Notes: a model not told the origin generated them from the letters alone. 64,000 nt of DNA from Asticcacaulis currens (GCF_028550395.1 NZ_JAQQKW010000004.1:186001-250000), one strand, 5' to 3'. Shown: positions 18,435 to 27,708, numbered from the stretch's first letter. Made by a program: numbers and translations.

Positions 18435-18991
18435 CCGCTGTCCTTGAGATTATGTCGGCATTTGGCCAAAGCGTCGGCGAGCAGACGTTGCACGCTGCGC
18501 AGGGGAATGCCCTGTTTTTGCGAAATTTCGGTGAGCTTCAGGCCTTCGACCCGGTGCAGCATCAGCACCAGACGTTCCTGTGAACTGAGTTTACGGATGG
18601 CCTGACGCAAGATTTCCGCATTCTGACGCCAGCGCAGCTCGTCAAACGGCGTCGGCGCGTCTTCGGGCAGATTGTCCGTCAGCTCGACATGCTGATCGCC
18701 TTCACGTCGGCGGCGATGACGATAGAGGTCGCGGATCACGCTGTCAGCGGTCTTGAACACGTAGGTAATATTGAACTCCGGCGGCGGCTCGCGCTGCGCC
18801 AGTCGCACCAGCCGCGCATAAATGTCCTGAAGGGCGTCGTCCGCATCGTCAGGACGCAGCGCCCGCCCCAGATAGCGGCGCAAACGCCCGTCCAGCCGCT
18901 CGATCAGCCCACTCACCTGCGCAGCGGCATTACCCGCCCGGTAGGTTTCGGGGTCCGGCCTCATCGTCCACCTGTCATAGATACCGTACAT
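18419..18991 (-). CDS. ECF sigma factor, FecI type
   Basis: About 190-residue sigma-70 family factor. Sigma-2 is seen in RPDDADDALQDIYARLVRLA, and sigma-4 in LSSQERLVLMLHRVEGLKL with a helix-turn-helix after it. The start is uncertain: ATG 18991 (MYGIYDRW) or ATG 18964 (MRPDPETY, AGGTGG close upstream). It is translationally coupled to the FecR gene and divergent from the STN-domain receptor at 19192, a standard FecI/FecR/FecA-like surface-signalling unit. Confidence 0.88.
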   Translation of the reverse strand: MYGIYDRWTMRPDPETYRAGNAAAQVSGLIERLDGRLRRYLGRALRPDDADDALQDIYARLVRLAQREPPPEFNITYVFKTADSVIRDLYRHRRRREGDQHVELTDNLPEDAPTPFDELRWRQNAEILRQAIRKLSSQERLVLMLHRVEGLKLTEISQKQGIPLRSVQRLLADALAKCRHNLKDSGWYEQ

Positions 18992-19126
18992 GGTCCGCCG
19001 GTTGTGAGCCTCAGCGCCCCCAAAGCTTTTAACGCCGCCGTGCGCTTCAACCGCCAAAAAAACTGTCAAACAGGCTTTTGATGACAGGCTGATGACACGA
19101 ACACACCCGACCGGCGTTCGGTGAAA

Positions 19127-19142
19127 CGTCATAAATCTATCA
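19127..19142 (+). promoter_or_regulatory. Shared CGTCATAAAT motif upstream of TonB receptor
   Basis: CGTCATAAATCTATCA, preceded by TGAAA, lies 50 bases before the receptor ATG. Near copies occur upstream of the other two sigma/FecR/receptor modules (31614, 33248 and, on the minus strand, 46035). It may be part of an ECF-dependent promoter. Confidence 0.45.
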
Positions 19143-19191
19143 TGGCGTCTGACTATCAAGCCCGTGGGGATGTGAGTGAAGGCATTTTCGG

Positions 19192-22100
19192 ATGAGCGGG
19201 CCCCTGCCCAGTATCTATCTGCCACGCCTGGCCACCGTTATGACCGTGATCGTCATGACCGCGACGATCTGGGCCCCGGCGGCGCAGGCCGCGCCCCGTC
19301 GATTCGACGTGCCCGCTCTGCCGCTGGAGCAGGCCTTGCGTCGCGTGGCCGAACAGGGGCAGGTGCAGATCCTCTTTTCCGGCGATCAGGTGCGCGCCCA
19401 TGCGGGGGCCGCTGTCTCCGGTACGCTGGAACCCGAAGCCGCCTTTCGCCTCGTTCTGGCGCGCTCCGGCCTGTCGATCCGTCAGATCGACCGCCGCACC
19501 TTTATTGTCGTCTCGCCACCGGCACCCCCTGTGGCCGCGCGTCCCGTACCGACACCGCCGCCCGTCGATACGGCCGAGCCGGTGCGCGAAGTGGTGGTGG
19601 TGGCGCAACGCACGATCCTCAATCCGCGTCAGGACACGGACCGCTTCGACGGCAGCCTCGCCGCGCCGCAGGCCACGGCCCTGTTGTCGCGCAGCGATGT
19701 GGAACGCACGGCAGCGCGCAATGTGACCGAGGCGCTGGGCGTCCTGCCGGGCGTTACCGTGCTCAATACCGGACGCTCCTTCAGCGGCGGGGTCGATTCC
19801 GCCTCCCGCGCCGAAGGCTTGTTCAGTGCCTTTCGCGGCCTGAACACCGAATTCAATCTCAATATGATCGACGGTGTGTCGCTGGCGCAGGGCCTGCCCA
19901 ATTCGCGCGGCGTCCAGTTGAACCTGCTGCCGCCGACGGGGTTTCAGTCGATCGTGCTCAGCAAGGTGCCGACTCCCGATATGGATGGTGACGTCATCAG
20001 CGCGGCCATCGACTTCCGCACGCCTTCGGCCCATGACTTCCGCGCCCGTCAGCACCTCTCGCTGAGCGTTTCCGCCTACGACAACCGTCGCGCCCGCGCC
20101 TATGATGCGTCCGGTCAGGGTGGCGGTATCGGCGTGGAATATACCCGCCGTTTTGGCCGCGATGAGCGGTTCGGCCTCTATTTCAGCCATACCGAAGACC
20201 GGCGGCGCTACGCCAATTCCGAAATCGCGGGCATTATGTCGGCGCAAAACGACGCGGGCTGGGCCTATCTGTCGTCGGACTCGCCCAAGGGGATCCTGCC
20301 CGCCGGGGCCGATCCCCAAAGCCTGCTGACGGCTACGGCGCTCAATGTCGGCGCCTCGACGGGCGAAAGCCGCGCGCGCTACGATGTCCTGACCCTGACC
20401 GGACGCTTCGACAGCGGGTGGGAAGGCTGGCTGCGCGCCACCGCCGCCCATAACCGCACGGACCAGAATTCGACCCTCAGCCAGACGGTCGGGCGCAATC
20501 TGAGCTGGAACGATGACGGCAGCGGGCGCTATCGCCTGTCGGTCGGCAGCGTCTCGACCCGCCTGTGGTACGAGACCAATCCCGATCTGGCCAGCCTGTC
20601 GGCCGTCAGCCTGGGCGCGCGGCGCCAGACGGGGGCCTGGACCCTCACCCCGTCCCTCTTCTTCAGTCAGGGACGCAGCGACCGGCCGGAACGCATCGAA
20701 GCCTCGGTGCGTGTCGATCAGATGGACAGCTATAACAAGGCCCAGAGACGCCCCTTTTCAGGGTTGCTGATCGGCTATGAGAACGGCTTTCCGACGCCGC
20801 AACTGACGCCTGAGCTGTACGCCGATCTGGATTCCGTGGGGGAGCGCCTGCTGGCTCGCCGCGCCGGGCAGTTCACGGTGCAGACCAGCCGTCAGTACCG
20901 TCAGGGCGGTCGCTTCGATGCCGAATATACCGCGGATGCCGGCGCGCTTCGTCAACTGGCCTTTGGCGTCAAATGGACGCAAAGCGTGCGCGAAGTGACC
21001 GACCGCGACTGGACCAATGCCTATTTCGCCGATCTTCTGGGGCGCGGCGGCGTGACGTGGAGAGATCTGGGCCTGATCCGCGGCTATTATGACGACGTGT
21101 TTCCGGGCCGTTTCGACTGGCGTCTGCCCAAGGTCGATCACGACCGTCTGGCCGACTATTTTCATCGCTACGTAACGGCGCAGAGCTTCGATACCTGCGC
21201 CACGCTTTCGGTCAATAACGACAACTGCAACCGTCAGCACGGCCGCGAAACCGTCGCCGCCGCCTATCTGAGCGCGCGCTGGGTGGTCGGGCGGCTGGAG
21301 ATCGCGCCCGGTCTGCGCTATGAGCAGACGCGCATCGACAACCGCTTCTGGGTCATCCCCGCCCCGCCCGCCGGCGTGACCGAAGTACCGGGCCACTGGG
21401 GGCAAAGCCGCACGGCCTATGGGGTCGGCCTGCCGAGCCTTCGCCTCAACTACCGCCCGGATGAGGCTCACGTCTGGCGGCTGGCCCTGTGGCGCGGTTA
21501 TACGCGCCCGGCCTTCATGCTTTTGGGCAGCGGTGTGCGCTATCAGCCCGCCGATGACGGCACCTCCCTGCTGCGGCAGGGCAATCCGGCGCTGAAACCC
21601 GTGACGGCGCTCAATCTCGATCTGGCCGTCGAAGGGCGCAGCCCCGGCGGCACGCGCTACAGCTTCGGAGCCTATACCAAACGGCTGGAACACTATCTGT
21701 TCGACAGTGGCGGCAGCGGGTCGGAGCTGTTGTTTGGCCGCACGGTGGACCTGCGATCTTTGAGCCCGCGCAATGGCGGGCAGGGCGTGGCGCAGGGGCT
21801 TGAAGCCGAGGCGCGCCACGACTGGGCGCTGGCGGGCGGCACCCTGTCGCTGGGCGGCACGCTCAGCCGGCAATGGACGCACGTCGATCTGGGCAGCGAC
21901 GAACTGGGCCGCAAGATCGCCATGCAGAACGCGCCGGACTGGCTGGCCAATCTCACCGCCACCTATCGCTACAAACGCGCAACCCTGACCCTGAGCGCCC
22001 AGCATACGGGGGCTTATCTCGCCAGCTATAACGCGCTTTACACCCCCGGCGACTGGGACAATGTGTGGGTCAGGCCCGCCACCCGGCTCGACCTTGCCGC

Positions 22101-22260
22101 CGACTGGCAGGTCCGGCCGCATCTGCGCCTGTCGCTGTCGGCGACCAATCTCACCGGGGCCTACAGCTATTGGGCGCACGTCGGCAAGGATAGTCTGGCC
22201 CTGTCGGACATTATCGACTCCGGGCAGCGCCTGTCGCTCAGCCTGAGATACGCTTACTGA
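19192..22260 (+). CDS. TonB-dependent receptor with STN signalling domain
   Basis: 1022-residue outer-membrane receptor. The order is: signal peptide ending in AQAA, STN domain at about 40-110 (FDVPALPLEQALRRVAEQG), TonB-box-like EVVVVA, plug with NVTEALGVLPGVTVLNTG and DGVSLAQGLPNSRG, then barrel ending LSLSLRYAY. The STN domain contacts FecR, so it should signal to the divergent FecR/sigma pair. It is closely similar along its length to the receptor at 22345-25110, which it faces tail to tail. The substrate is unknown. ATG 19192 has GAAGG upstream. Confidence 0.92.
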   Translation: MSGPLPSIYLPRLATVMTVIVMTATIWAPAAQAAPRRFDVPALPLEQALRRVAEQGQVQILFSGDQVRAHAGAAVSGTLEPEAAFRLVLARSGLSIRQIDRRTFIVVSPPAPPVAARPVPTPPPVDTAEPVREVVVVAQRTILNPRQDTDRFDGSLAAPQATALLSRSDVERTAARNVTEALGVLPGVTVLNTGRSFSGGVDSASRAEGLFSAFRGLNTEFNLNMIDGVSLAQGLPNSRGVQLNLLPPTGFQSIVLSKVPTPDMDGDVISAAIDFRTPSAHDFRARQHLSLSVSAYDNRRARAYDASGQGGGIGVEYTRRFGRDERFGLYFSHTEDRRRYANSEIAGIMSAQNDAGWAYLSSDSPKGILPAGADPQSLLTATALNVGASTGESRARYDVLTLTGRFDSGWEGWLRATAAHNRTDQNSTLSQTVGRNLSWNDDGSGRYRLSVGSVSTRLWYETNPDLASLSAVSLGARRQTGAWTLTPSLFFSQGRSDRPERIEASVRVDQMDSYNKAQRRPFSGLLIGYENGFPTPQLTPELYADLDSVGERLLARRAGQFTVQTSRQYRQGGRFDAEYTADAGALRQLAFGVKWTQSVREVTDRDWTNAYFADLLGRGGVTWRDLGLIRGYYDDVFPGRFDWRLPKVDHDRLADYFHRYVTAQSFDTCATLSVNNDNCNRQHGRETVAAAYLSARWVVGRLEIAPGLRYEQTRIDNRFWVIPAPPAGVTEVPGHWGQSRTAYGVGLPSLRLNYRPDEAHVWRLALWRGYTRPAFMLLGSGVRYQPADDGTSLLRQGNPALKPVTALNLDLAVEGRSPGGTRYSFGAYTKRLEHYLFDSGGSGSELLFGRTVDLRSLSPRNGGQGVAQGLEAEARHDWALAGGTLSLGGTLSRQWTHVDLGSDELGRKIAMQNAPDWLANLTATYRYKRATLTLSAQHTGAYLASYNALYTPGDWDNVWVRPATRLDLAADWQVRPHLRLSLSATNLTGAYSYWAHVGKDSLALSDIIDSGQRLSLSLRYAY

Positions 22261-22267
22261 TCACACG

Positions 22268-22303
22268 AAAAAAACCTCCGGAAGCCTTGCGGCTGCCGGA
22301 GGT
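22268..22303 (-). terminator. Rho-independent terminator between convergent receptors
   Basis: On the minus strand ACCTCCGG..AGCC pairs with GGCT..CCGGAGGT around a TTGC-type loop and is followed by seven T (A run at 22268-22274). It ends transcription of the receptor at 22345. A second perfect 9-base hairpin, CTCAGGCGT at 22309-22317 with ACGCCTGAG at 22326-22334, lies beside it and may serve the other strand. Confidence 0.85.
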
Positions 22304-22344
22304 CAGGTCTCAGGCGTCTGGAGATACGCCTGAGGGGGATAGGC

Positions 22345-25110
22345 TTAGTAGGTATATTTCAGCGTCACGAGCGTCGTCGAACCGGAGTCCACGATGTCGT
22401 TGATCGCCAGGCTGTTCTTGCCGACGTGCGCCCAGTAGGAATAGTCCTTGAACAGGTTGGACACCGACAGGTCGAGCTTCAGGCCCTTGCCGAAATCATA
22501 ACCGGCGTGCAGGTCGGTCCGCTTGGCCGGACGCGTCCACAGTTCCAGACCCGCCACGTTGTTGTAGGCGATGACCGATTCACCGGTATAGTTGTGGTTC
22601 AGGTCCACCGTCAGGCCCTTCCAGGCGTAGTTCAGACGCAGGTTGGCCAGATATTCCGGAGCGTTCTGGATCTGGTGCTTTTCACCCTTGCCGATATCGA
22701 CTTCGGTCCACTGACGGGTGAAGTTGGCACCGGCCCCGAAGCCCGACAGCCAGCCCGGCAACATGCCGAACTTCTGATAAAGCTGGACTTCCAGACCCTT
22801 CACCGTGCCTTCGCCGCCATTGGTCGGGTGGACGTAGGTGATCGAGTCATAGACCTTACCGTTATAGGTGACGTTCTTCACGGTCGCCGGGTCGGTGTTC
22901 ACCTGGGTCGAGCCGTTGTCGTACATATAGTCGGTCAGCTTCTTGTAGAAGGCACCGACCATGGCGTAGCCGCCTTCGCGGTTCGACCACTCGCCCGACA
23001 GGTCGAGGTTCCACGACTTCAGCGTCTTCAGGTCCGGATTGCCCTGCGTGATCGACAACGAGTCGCCGCCGACGCCCGACACCGTCGTCTTGTTGCCAAG
23101 CTGAACCATGGCCGGACGCATATAGGCACGCGTCAGAGAGGCGCGATAGACGCCGCCCGCTTCCGGACGATAGTTGACGAACAGGCTGGGCAGCCATTCG
23201 TTATACTTGGTTGAATTCGACTCAAACGCCTTGTTCGTGGTGTTCCAGTAGGTGTTCTTGACGTCGCTGTGCTCGAAACGCAGGCCCGGAATGACCTCCA
23301 GCGCGCCGAAGTCGTACTTGCCCGTCACATAGGCCGAGGCGACGTTTTCATCGCCCTTCAGCGTGTCGCCGTTCAGATAGTCCTGATCGGCCAGAGCGGT
23401 GGCCATCGGGAAGTATTTGTAGAAGATTTCAAACAGACGGTCCTGATTGACCTTCGGGGCGCGGAACGTATAGAGGCCCGGATAGATCGAGTCGAAATAG
23501 TCCGACGCCAGACCCATTTCCGACCAGGTCACCGACTTGCCGACATAGTTGGCCAGATGGTCGTTGGTCCAGTCGCGGCTGATGACGCGGCGGTGGCTGG
23601 CGACATACTTCAGGCCGGTCTTGATGTAGGCGAGGTTGCCGCCGTCGAAGTCGTACTGGGCGTCGATACGGCCGCCCATCTTTTCCTGACCGGAGAACTG
23701 CTGCGTCAGCTGACCGGCGCGACGCGCGGGCAGCAGGGTCAGCGAATTGTTGGTCAGGTTGGCCATGGTCGGCGTCAGCATCGGGATGGGGTAGCCATCG
23801 CTGTTATAGCCGATGAACAGGCCGCTATAGTCCACCTTCTGGCCGCTGTTGTACTTGTCCGACTGGTTGACGCGCATCGAGGCTTCGATGTGGTTCGGAC
23901 GGTCGTTGTCGCCTTCCGAATAGAAGATCGAGGGTGACAGGGTCCAGTTGCCAGCGCGCTTCACCGCACCGAGGGTGATGGTGCCGAGATCGGCCTGTTC
24001 CGGGTTGGTTTCGTACCAGCCGCGCACCGAGAATTTGGTGACGTTCAGGTCGTAAAGACCGGTCGTGGCGCTCAGGACGCGGCTGTTGTCCGGCACAAAC
24101 TGCGACAGGGTCGAATTCTGGTGCGTTTCCGCATAGGCGTAGGAGCCGCGCAGATAGATATCGAGCGTATCGTCAGCGCGCCAGTCGAGCGAGAAGTTGC
24201 CGCCGTAACGCTCGGTGAAGCCCGTCGAAACCCCGACGTTCAGACCCGTCTGGGCCAGATTGGCTTCCTTGTCGAAGCCCGCCGGATTGCTGCCCTGCGA
24301 CGTATTGGTCGCCGAGTGCAGATAGGCCCAGCTGCCGTCCTGCTGCGCGGTCATGATGCCGGCAATCATCGAGTTGGCGTAGTTGCGCTTGTCGTAGAAG
24401 GCGCTGCCGTAGAAGCCGAACTGCTGGTTGTTGCCGAAACGGCGGGCATATTCGGCGCTGACGCCGCCACCCAGACCGTCTTCACCATAGTCACGCGCGC
24501 GGCTCTCGACGCGGCCCGACAGGGCCAAAGACATATAGCCGTCCTTGAAGCCGAAGGCCGAAGGCGTGCGGAAATCGACCGTGCCGCCGATGGCGTCGCC
24601 GTCCATTTCGGCGGTCGAGTTCTTGTTGACCACGATGGTCTTCAGGCCCGACGGCGGCAGAAGGCTGAGCTGAACCTGACGCGAATAGGGCATGCCCTGC
24701 GCGACATTGACGCCGTTGATCAGGGCGAGGGTAAATTCCGTGTTCATGCCGCGCACGCCGACGAACATGCCTTCACCGCGCGAGGCCCCGTCCACGCCGC
24801 CGAAGAAGGAGTTGCCGGTATTGGTCACGGTGACGCCCGGCAGCAGGGCGAGGGCTTCGGCGACGTTGTGCACGGCGGTGTGCTCAAGGTCTTCGGCCGA
24901 CATCACGCTGATGGTGTTGGCGCTTTTCATCTGGGCCGAGGTGGCGGTCGAACGGTTGGCGTAGATGACGACTTCGGTCACATTGCCATTGTCCTTGGTG
25001 GTCGCTTCGGTGGCCTTGGTCGCCTCTTCGGCCTGAACGGCGCTCGCCGCCATGCCCATGCCCAGCCCCATGGCCGAAGCCATCAGCATCAGTTTGGTGG
25101 AAAATTTCAT
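22345..25110 (-). CDS. TonB-dependent receptor, paralogue of the neighbouring STN receptor
   Basis: 921-residue outer-membrane receptor from ATG 25110 (AGGGGAT site upstream). Signal peptide MKFSTKLMLMASAMGLG...VQAEE, TonB-box-like EVVIYA, plug with NVAEALALLPGVTVTNTG and NGVNVAQGMPYSRQ, barrel ending TLVTLKYTY. Plug and C-terminal blocks such as DYSYWAHVGKNSLAINDIV match the receptor at 19192, so the two share an origin, but this one lacks the STN domain and so should not signal through FecR. The bufferin operon ending in doxX lies 101 bases upstream on the same strand; no terminator is visible between them. Confidence 0.92.
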   Translation of the reverse strand: MKFSTKLMLMASAMGLGMGMAASAVQAEEATKATEATTKDNGNVTEVVIYANRSTATSAQMKSANTISVMSAEDLEHTAVHNVAEALALLPGVTVTNTGNSFFGGVDGASRGEGMFVGVRGMNTEFTLALINGVNVAQGMPYSRQVQLSLLPPSGLKTIVVNKNSTAEMDGDAIGGTVDFRTPSAFGFKDGYMSLALSGRVESRARDYGEDGLGGGVSAEYARRFGNNQQFGFYGSAFYDKRNYANSMIAGIMTAQQDGSWAYLHSATNTSQGSNPAGFDKEANLAQTGLNVGVSTGFTERYGGNFSLDWRADDTLDIYLRGSYAYAETHQNSTLSQFVPDNSRVLSATTGLYDLNVTKFSVRGWYETNPEQADLGTITLGAVKRAGNWTLSPSIFYSEGDNDRPNHIEASMRVNQSDKYNSGQKVDYSGLFIGYNSDGYPIPMLTPTMANLTNNSLTLLPARRAGQLTQQFSGQEKMGGRIDAQYDFDGGNLAYIKTGLKYVASHRRVISRDWTNDHLANYVGKSVTWSEMGLASDYFDSIYPGLYTFRAPKVNQDRLFEIFYKYFPMATALADQDYLNGDTLKGDENVASAYVTGKYDFGALEVIPGLRFEHSDVKNTYWNTTNKAFESNSTKYNEWLPSLFVNYRPEAGGVYRASLTRAYMRPAMVQLGNKTTVSGVGGDSLSITQGNPDLKTLKSWNLDLSGEWSNREGGYAMVGAFYKKLTDYMYDNGSTQVNTDPATVKNVTYNGKVYDSITYVHPTNGGEGTVKGLEVQLYQKFGMLPGWLSGFGAGANFTRQWTEVDIGKGEKHQIQNAPEYLANLRLNYAWKGLTVDLNHNYTGESVIAYNNVAGLELWTRPAKRTDLHAGYDFGKGLKLDLSVSNLFKDYSYWAHVGKNSLAINDIVDSGSTTLVTLKYTY

Positions 25111-25211
25111 GCCAGTATCCCCTAAAGGCTGAGGGCATACAGCACGCCCTCTCAAGCCAAGGGACGCCGCCCCGCGGGAGACACGCCGAAACTTAATGAA
25201 AACTTCACAAA

Positions 25212-25652
25212 TTAAATCAGCCCCAGCCGCCGATCGAGGCTGAAGGCCCCGCCGCCGCGCCCGATCAGATAGATCAGAAGCCCCGCCCAGCTCAGATGCG
25301 TCGGCCAGGCATCGGGATAGACGAAGATTTCAATGACCGCCGTCATGCCGAGAAAGGCCAGCGCCGAATAACGGGTGAACAGGCCCAGCACCAGCAGGAT
25401 CGAAAACAGGTGTTCGGAGACGGTCGCCGCCACGGCGGCGGCGTGCGGCGGGATCAGCGGCAGGGCGTATTCCTGCTCAAACAGCACGTAGGTACCGTCG
25501 GTGATGTGGAACAGGCCATCGACCTTGGTACGCGCCGAGCTGAAGAAGATGGCCGCCACGCCGAAGCGGGTGATGAGCGCGATGACGTCTTCGGGCAGCT
25601 TGGCCATGAGTTGGGCGGGCGCATTGATCCAGTCGGTGAGTTTGCGAGTCAT
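25212..25652 (-). CDS. DoxX family membrane protein of bufferin operon
   Basis: 146-residue DoxX-type protein with four membrane segments (for example VIALITRFGVAAIFFSSART and LFSILLVLGLFTRYSALAFLG). The ATG overlaps the bufC stop by ATGA. DoxX proteins regularly close DUF2282/DUF692/DUF2063 operons. A role in respiratory-chain or redox support of the bufferin pathway has been suggested for the family but is not settled. Last gene of the minus-strand operon. Confidence 0.85.
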   Translation of the reverse strand: MTRKLTDWINAPAQLMAKLPEDVIALITRFGVAAIFFSSARTKVDGLFHITDGTYVLFEQEYALPLIPPHAAAVAATVSEHLFSILLVLGLFTRYSALAFLGMTAVIEIFVYPDAWPTHLSWAGLLIYLIGRGGGAFSLDRRLGLI

Positions 25653-26404
25653 AGGGAGTTTCTTTCGGTTGAGAGGTGAAGACAGGAGAGGCCCAGCACA
25701 TGACTGAACAGGGCCGTAAGATCGCAGGCGGGGTCGCTGGCCATAGCGGCCTCTGCGGCCTCCGTCAGCGTACCGCCTTCGGCACAGACGCTGAGAAAAG
25801 CCGCGACCTCGGGGGTGAGGCATCGCACCTCGACGCCTTCACCGAGCCGACGCACCAGCAGGGTTTCCGGCTCAGGCCGTCGCTCCAGTCCCTCGCCTTC
25901 GCCGGTTAAAAGCGCGTCCCAGACGCTCAGAAGGGTGGTGTCAAAGCGGATCATCCGCGCAGACGGGATAAGGCGCGCGCGGGCGTGGCTGAGGGCCTCG
26001 GGCGACAGACGGGCAAACCCTTCGGAGGGTGTGGCCTCCACGTCGGCGGCGTTCAGCACGCCAAGTCGTAAATGGTCGAGCCGCGCCAGATCGGGCAGCC
26101 AGTCCATGTCGGACAGGGCATCTTGCGCTGCCAGCCAATCGGCAAACCCGCCCCCATAATCGTGCAGCATCGGATGGGCCGGGTACTGGTCGCGCGCAAA
26201 GGCCGCGGCCACCTGATGGAAATTGTCAGAGCCCAGCGCCGCCCCCACAGCCGGAAAGGCCGCTTCAAGCGCTTCGACCAACCCCGACATAATCGTATTG
26301 CGATAGACGGCCACGGTCGGTCGGTCAGACGTTTCCAGCCACGCCGAAAGCGCGTCCGTGTCGCCCGCCAGCGCCCCCGCAAAGGCCTGATGAAAGGCGC
26401 TCAT
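25649..26404 (-). CDS. bufC: BufC-type partner protein (DUF2063)
   Basis: 251-residue protein with the DUF2063 N-terminal domain (LETSDRPTVAVYRNTIMSGL, VGAALGSDNFHQVAAAFARD, HDYGGGFADWLAAQ). The domain binds the precursor peptide and delivers it to the DUF692 oxidase in this RiPP class. The C-terminal half (from about 120) is the variable winged-helix-like part. ATGA-type overlap with the preceding bufB and with doxX shows a tightly coupled operon. Confidence 0.88.
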   Translation of the reverse strand: MSAFHQAFAGALAGDTDALSAWLETSDRPTVAVYRNTIMSGLVEALEAAFPAVGAALGSDNFHQVAAAFARDQYPAHPMLHDYGGGFADWLAAQDALSDMDWLPDLARLDHLRLGVLNAADVEATPSEGFARLSPEALSHARARLIPSARMIRFDTTLLSVWDALLTGEGEGLERRPEPETLLVRRLGEGVEVRCLTPEVAAFLSVCAEGGTLTEAAEAAMASDPACDLTALFSHVLGLSCLHLSTERNSL

Positions 26405-27231
26405 GCGGCAACCCTTTCCCGCTGCAAAACCGACTGTGCCCGTTCGCGCTCAGCGATCAGTTCGGCATAGGCGGGCACCTCACCGTCGCGTTCGATCAGG
26501 ACCGGGCGCGGTCCCCACAGGTCAAGCGCGGCATCGAGCAGCGCCCACACGCCGTCTGCGACCGGGCGATCGTGGCTGTCGATCAGAAGCTGCGCACCGC
26601 GTACCGGGTCTTCGCTGTGCCCGGCGAGGTGAATCTCGCCTACGGCCTGAGCGGGGATAGCGCCTAACCACGTCTGCGGGTCGATGCCGATATTGCGCGC
26701 ACTGACAAAGACATTGTTGAGATCGACCAGCAGGCCGCAGCCGGTGCGCCGGACCAGTTCGCTCAAAAAATCGGTTTCCTCATAGTCGTGGCCGCGCAGG
26801 TTCAGATAATGGCTGGGGTTTTCGATCAGCAGAGCCCGCCCCAGCGCCGTTTGCGCCGCGTCGATGCGCTCGGCAATCCGCTGTAATTCCGCTGTGGTGC
26901 GCAAGACCGGCAAAAGGTCCGGCACGCTTTGACCCTCAAAGCGCGACCAGGCCAGATGCTCGGACACCGCAAAGGGCGTAAAGCGGTCGATCAGGGCGCG
27001 AAAGCGCTTCAGATGCGCGGCATCAAGCGGATCGGGGCCGCCCAGAGACAACCCCACCCCGTGCAGGGACAGGGGATGCTCGGCGCGGGCCCGTTCCAGC
27101 GCCGCAAGACGCGGGCCACCCTCGACCATGTAGTTTTCGGGGTGAACCTCAAACCACAGGCCGGGGCGGCGGTCGCCCGTCGCCTCCGTATGGTGTTGCG
27201 GCTTCAAGCCCAGCCCCGCCCCGATGGTCAT
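26401..27231 (-). CDS. bufB: BufB-type multinuclear iron oxidase (DUF692)
   Basis: 276-residue TIM-barrel enzyme of the DUF692/MNIO family, related to MbnB of methanobactin synthesis. Expected metal-binding blocks are present: HGVGLSLGG, SEHLAWS, LIENPSHY, DLNNVFVSARN, HLAGHSED and IERDGEVP. It should oxidise cysteines of the BufA1 precursor, probably to thiooxazoles, with help from BufC. ATG 27231 lies 1 base after the bufA1 stop. Longer frames run back through bufA1 in another frame and are rejected. Paralogous to the DUF692 gene at 28045. Confidence 0.9.
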   Translation of the reverse strand: MTIGAGLGLKPQHHTEATGDRRPGLWFEVHPENYMVEGGPRLAALERARAEHPLSLHGVGLSLGGPDPLDAAHLKRFRALIDRFTPFAVSEHLAWSRFEGQSVPDLLPVLRTTAELQRIAERIDAAQTALGRALLIENPSHYLNLRGHDYEETDFLSELVRRTGCGLLVDLNNVFVSARNIGIDPQTWLGAIPAQAVGEIHLAGHSEDPVRGAQLLIDSHDRPVADGVWALLDAALDLWGPRPVLIERDGEVPAYAELIAERERAQSVLQRERVAA

Positions 27232-27232
27232 A

Positions 27233-27520
27233 TCAGGCCTTCGGCGTGAGAGAGCCGTTACCCTTGGGCGTCTTGATGGTGACGCAGGTGCCCTTATCGA
27301 CCAGCTTGAAGGCCTTGCCGTCGTAATCGACCTTGGAACTGCCGGCGCAGCTCGTGCCCGGACCGGCCTTGCAGTCGTTTTGCCCGGCCTTGGCGATGCC
27401 GTAGCAGGCTTCCTTGGCGGCAGGGGCCTTTTCGGGCTTCTTGGTATCAGCGGCGACGGCGACACCGGCGGCGAGGGACAGGGCGGCGGCGACAGCCAGA
27501 CCCGAACGGGAAACAGACAT
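27233..27520 (-). CDS. bufA1: BufA1-type bufferin precursor (DUF2282)
   Basis: 95-residue exported precursor. Signal peptide [20 protein letters not shown]...AVAADT, then a core with four cysteines at about residues 39, 50, 58 and 79 ([31 protein letters not shown]). This is the DUF2282 layout. After cysteine modification and export such peptides bind copper in the periplasm. An AAGGAG site precedes the ATG. A GTAACC-N16-CGTA promoter lies 45 bases upstream. Confidence 0.9.
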   Translation of the reverse strand: MSVSRSGLAVAAALSLAAGVAVAADTKKPEKAPAAKEACYGIAKAGQNDCKAGPGTSCAGSSKVDYDGKAFKLVDKGTCVTIKTPKGNGSLTPKA

Positions 27521-27565
27521 GGGGTTCTCCTTGCGAGACGACGCCTCAGTGCGTCTGGCAGGAGG

Positions 27566-27591
27566 TACGCGGGGGCCCAAACAAAGGTTAC
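27566..27591 (-). promoter_or_regulatory. SigF-type promoter of the bufA1 operon
   Basis: On the minus strand GTAACC (27591-27586), exactly 16 bases, then CGTA (27569-27566). This fits the GTAACC-type -35 and CG-type -10 that I recall for SigF promoters in Caulobacter. It mirrors the promoter on the plus strand. Confidence 0.75.
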
Positions 27592-27637
27592 AGAGAGGGC
27601 GGACAAAAAAATAAGAAAAAAATAAATGCCAAACCGT

Positions 27638-27663
27638 GTAACCTCCCTGCGGCCCGTCGCGTA
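27638..27663 (+). promoter_or_regulatory. SigF-type promoter of the bufA2-sigF operon
   Basis: GTAACC (27638-27643), 16 bases, CGTA (27660-27663), with 45 bases to the bufA2 ATG. Between the two promoters, 27592-27637 is an A-rich block. Because sigF lies in this operon, the promoter would be autoregulatory. Confidence 0.75.
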
Positions 27664-27708
27664 CTCCCTCATGCCACACCGGCACTGCACCTATTCAGAG
27701 AGGCCACT

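Noticed and set aside
20758-22179. 473-residue open frame antisense to the STN receptor
   Set aside because: Covers conserved barrel sequence of a clear receptor; no motif and no start signal.
24121-25125. 334-residue open frame antisense to the second receptor
   Set aside because: Runs over the receptor plug and signal peptide; glycine/histidine-rich shadow sequence.
27231-27690. Long upstream extension of the minus-strand DUF692 gene
   Set aside because: It would overlap bufA1 in another frame; DUF692 proteins begin at the chosen ATG, 1 base after bufA1.
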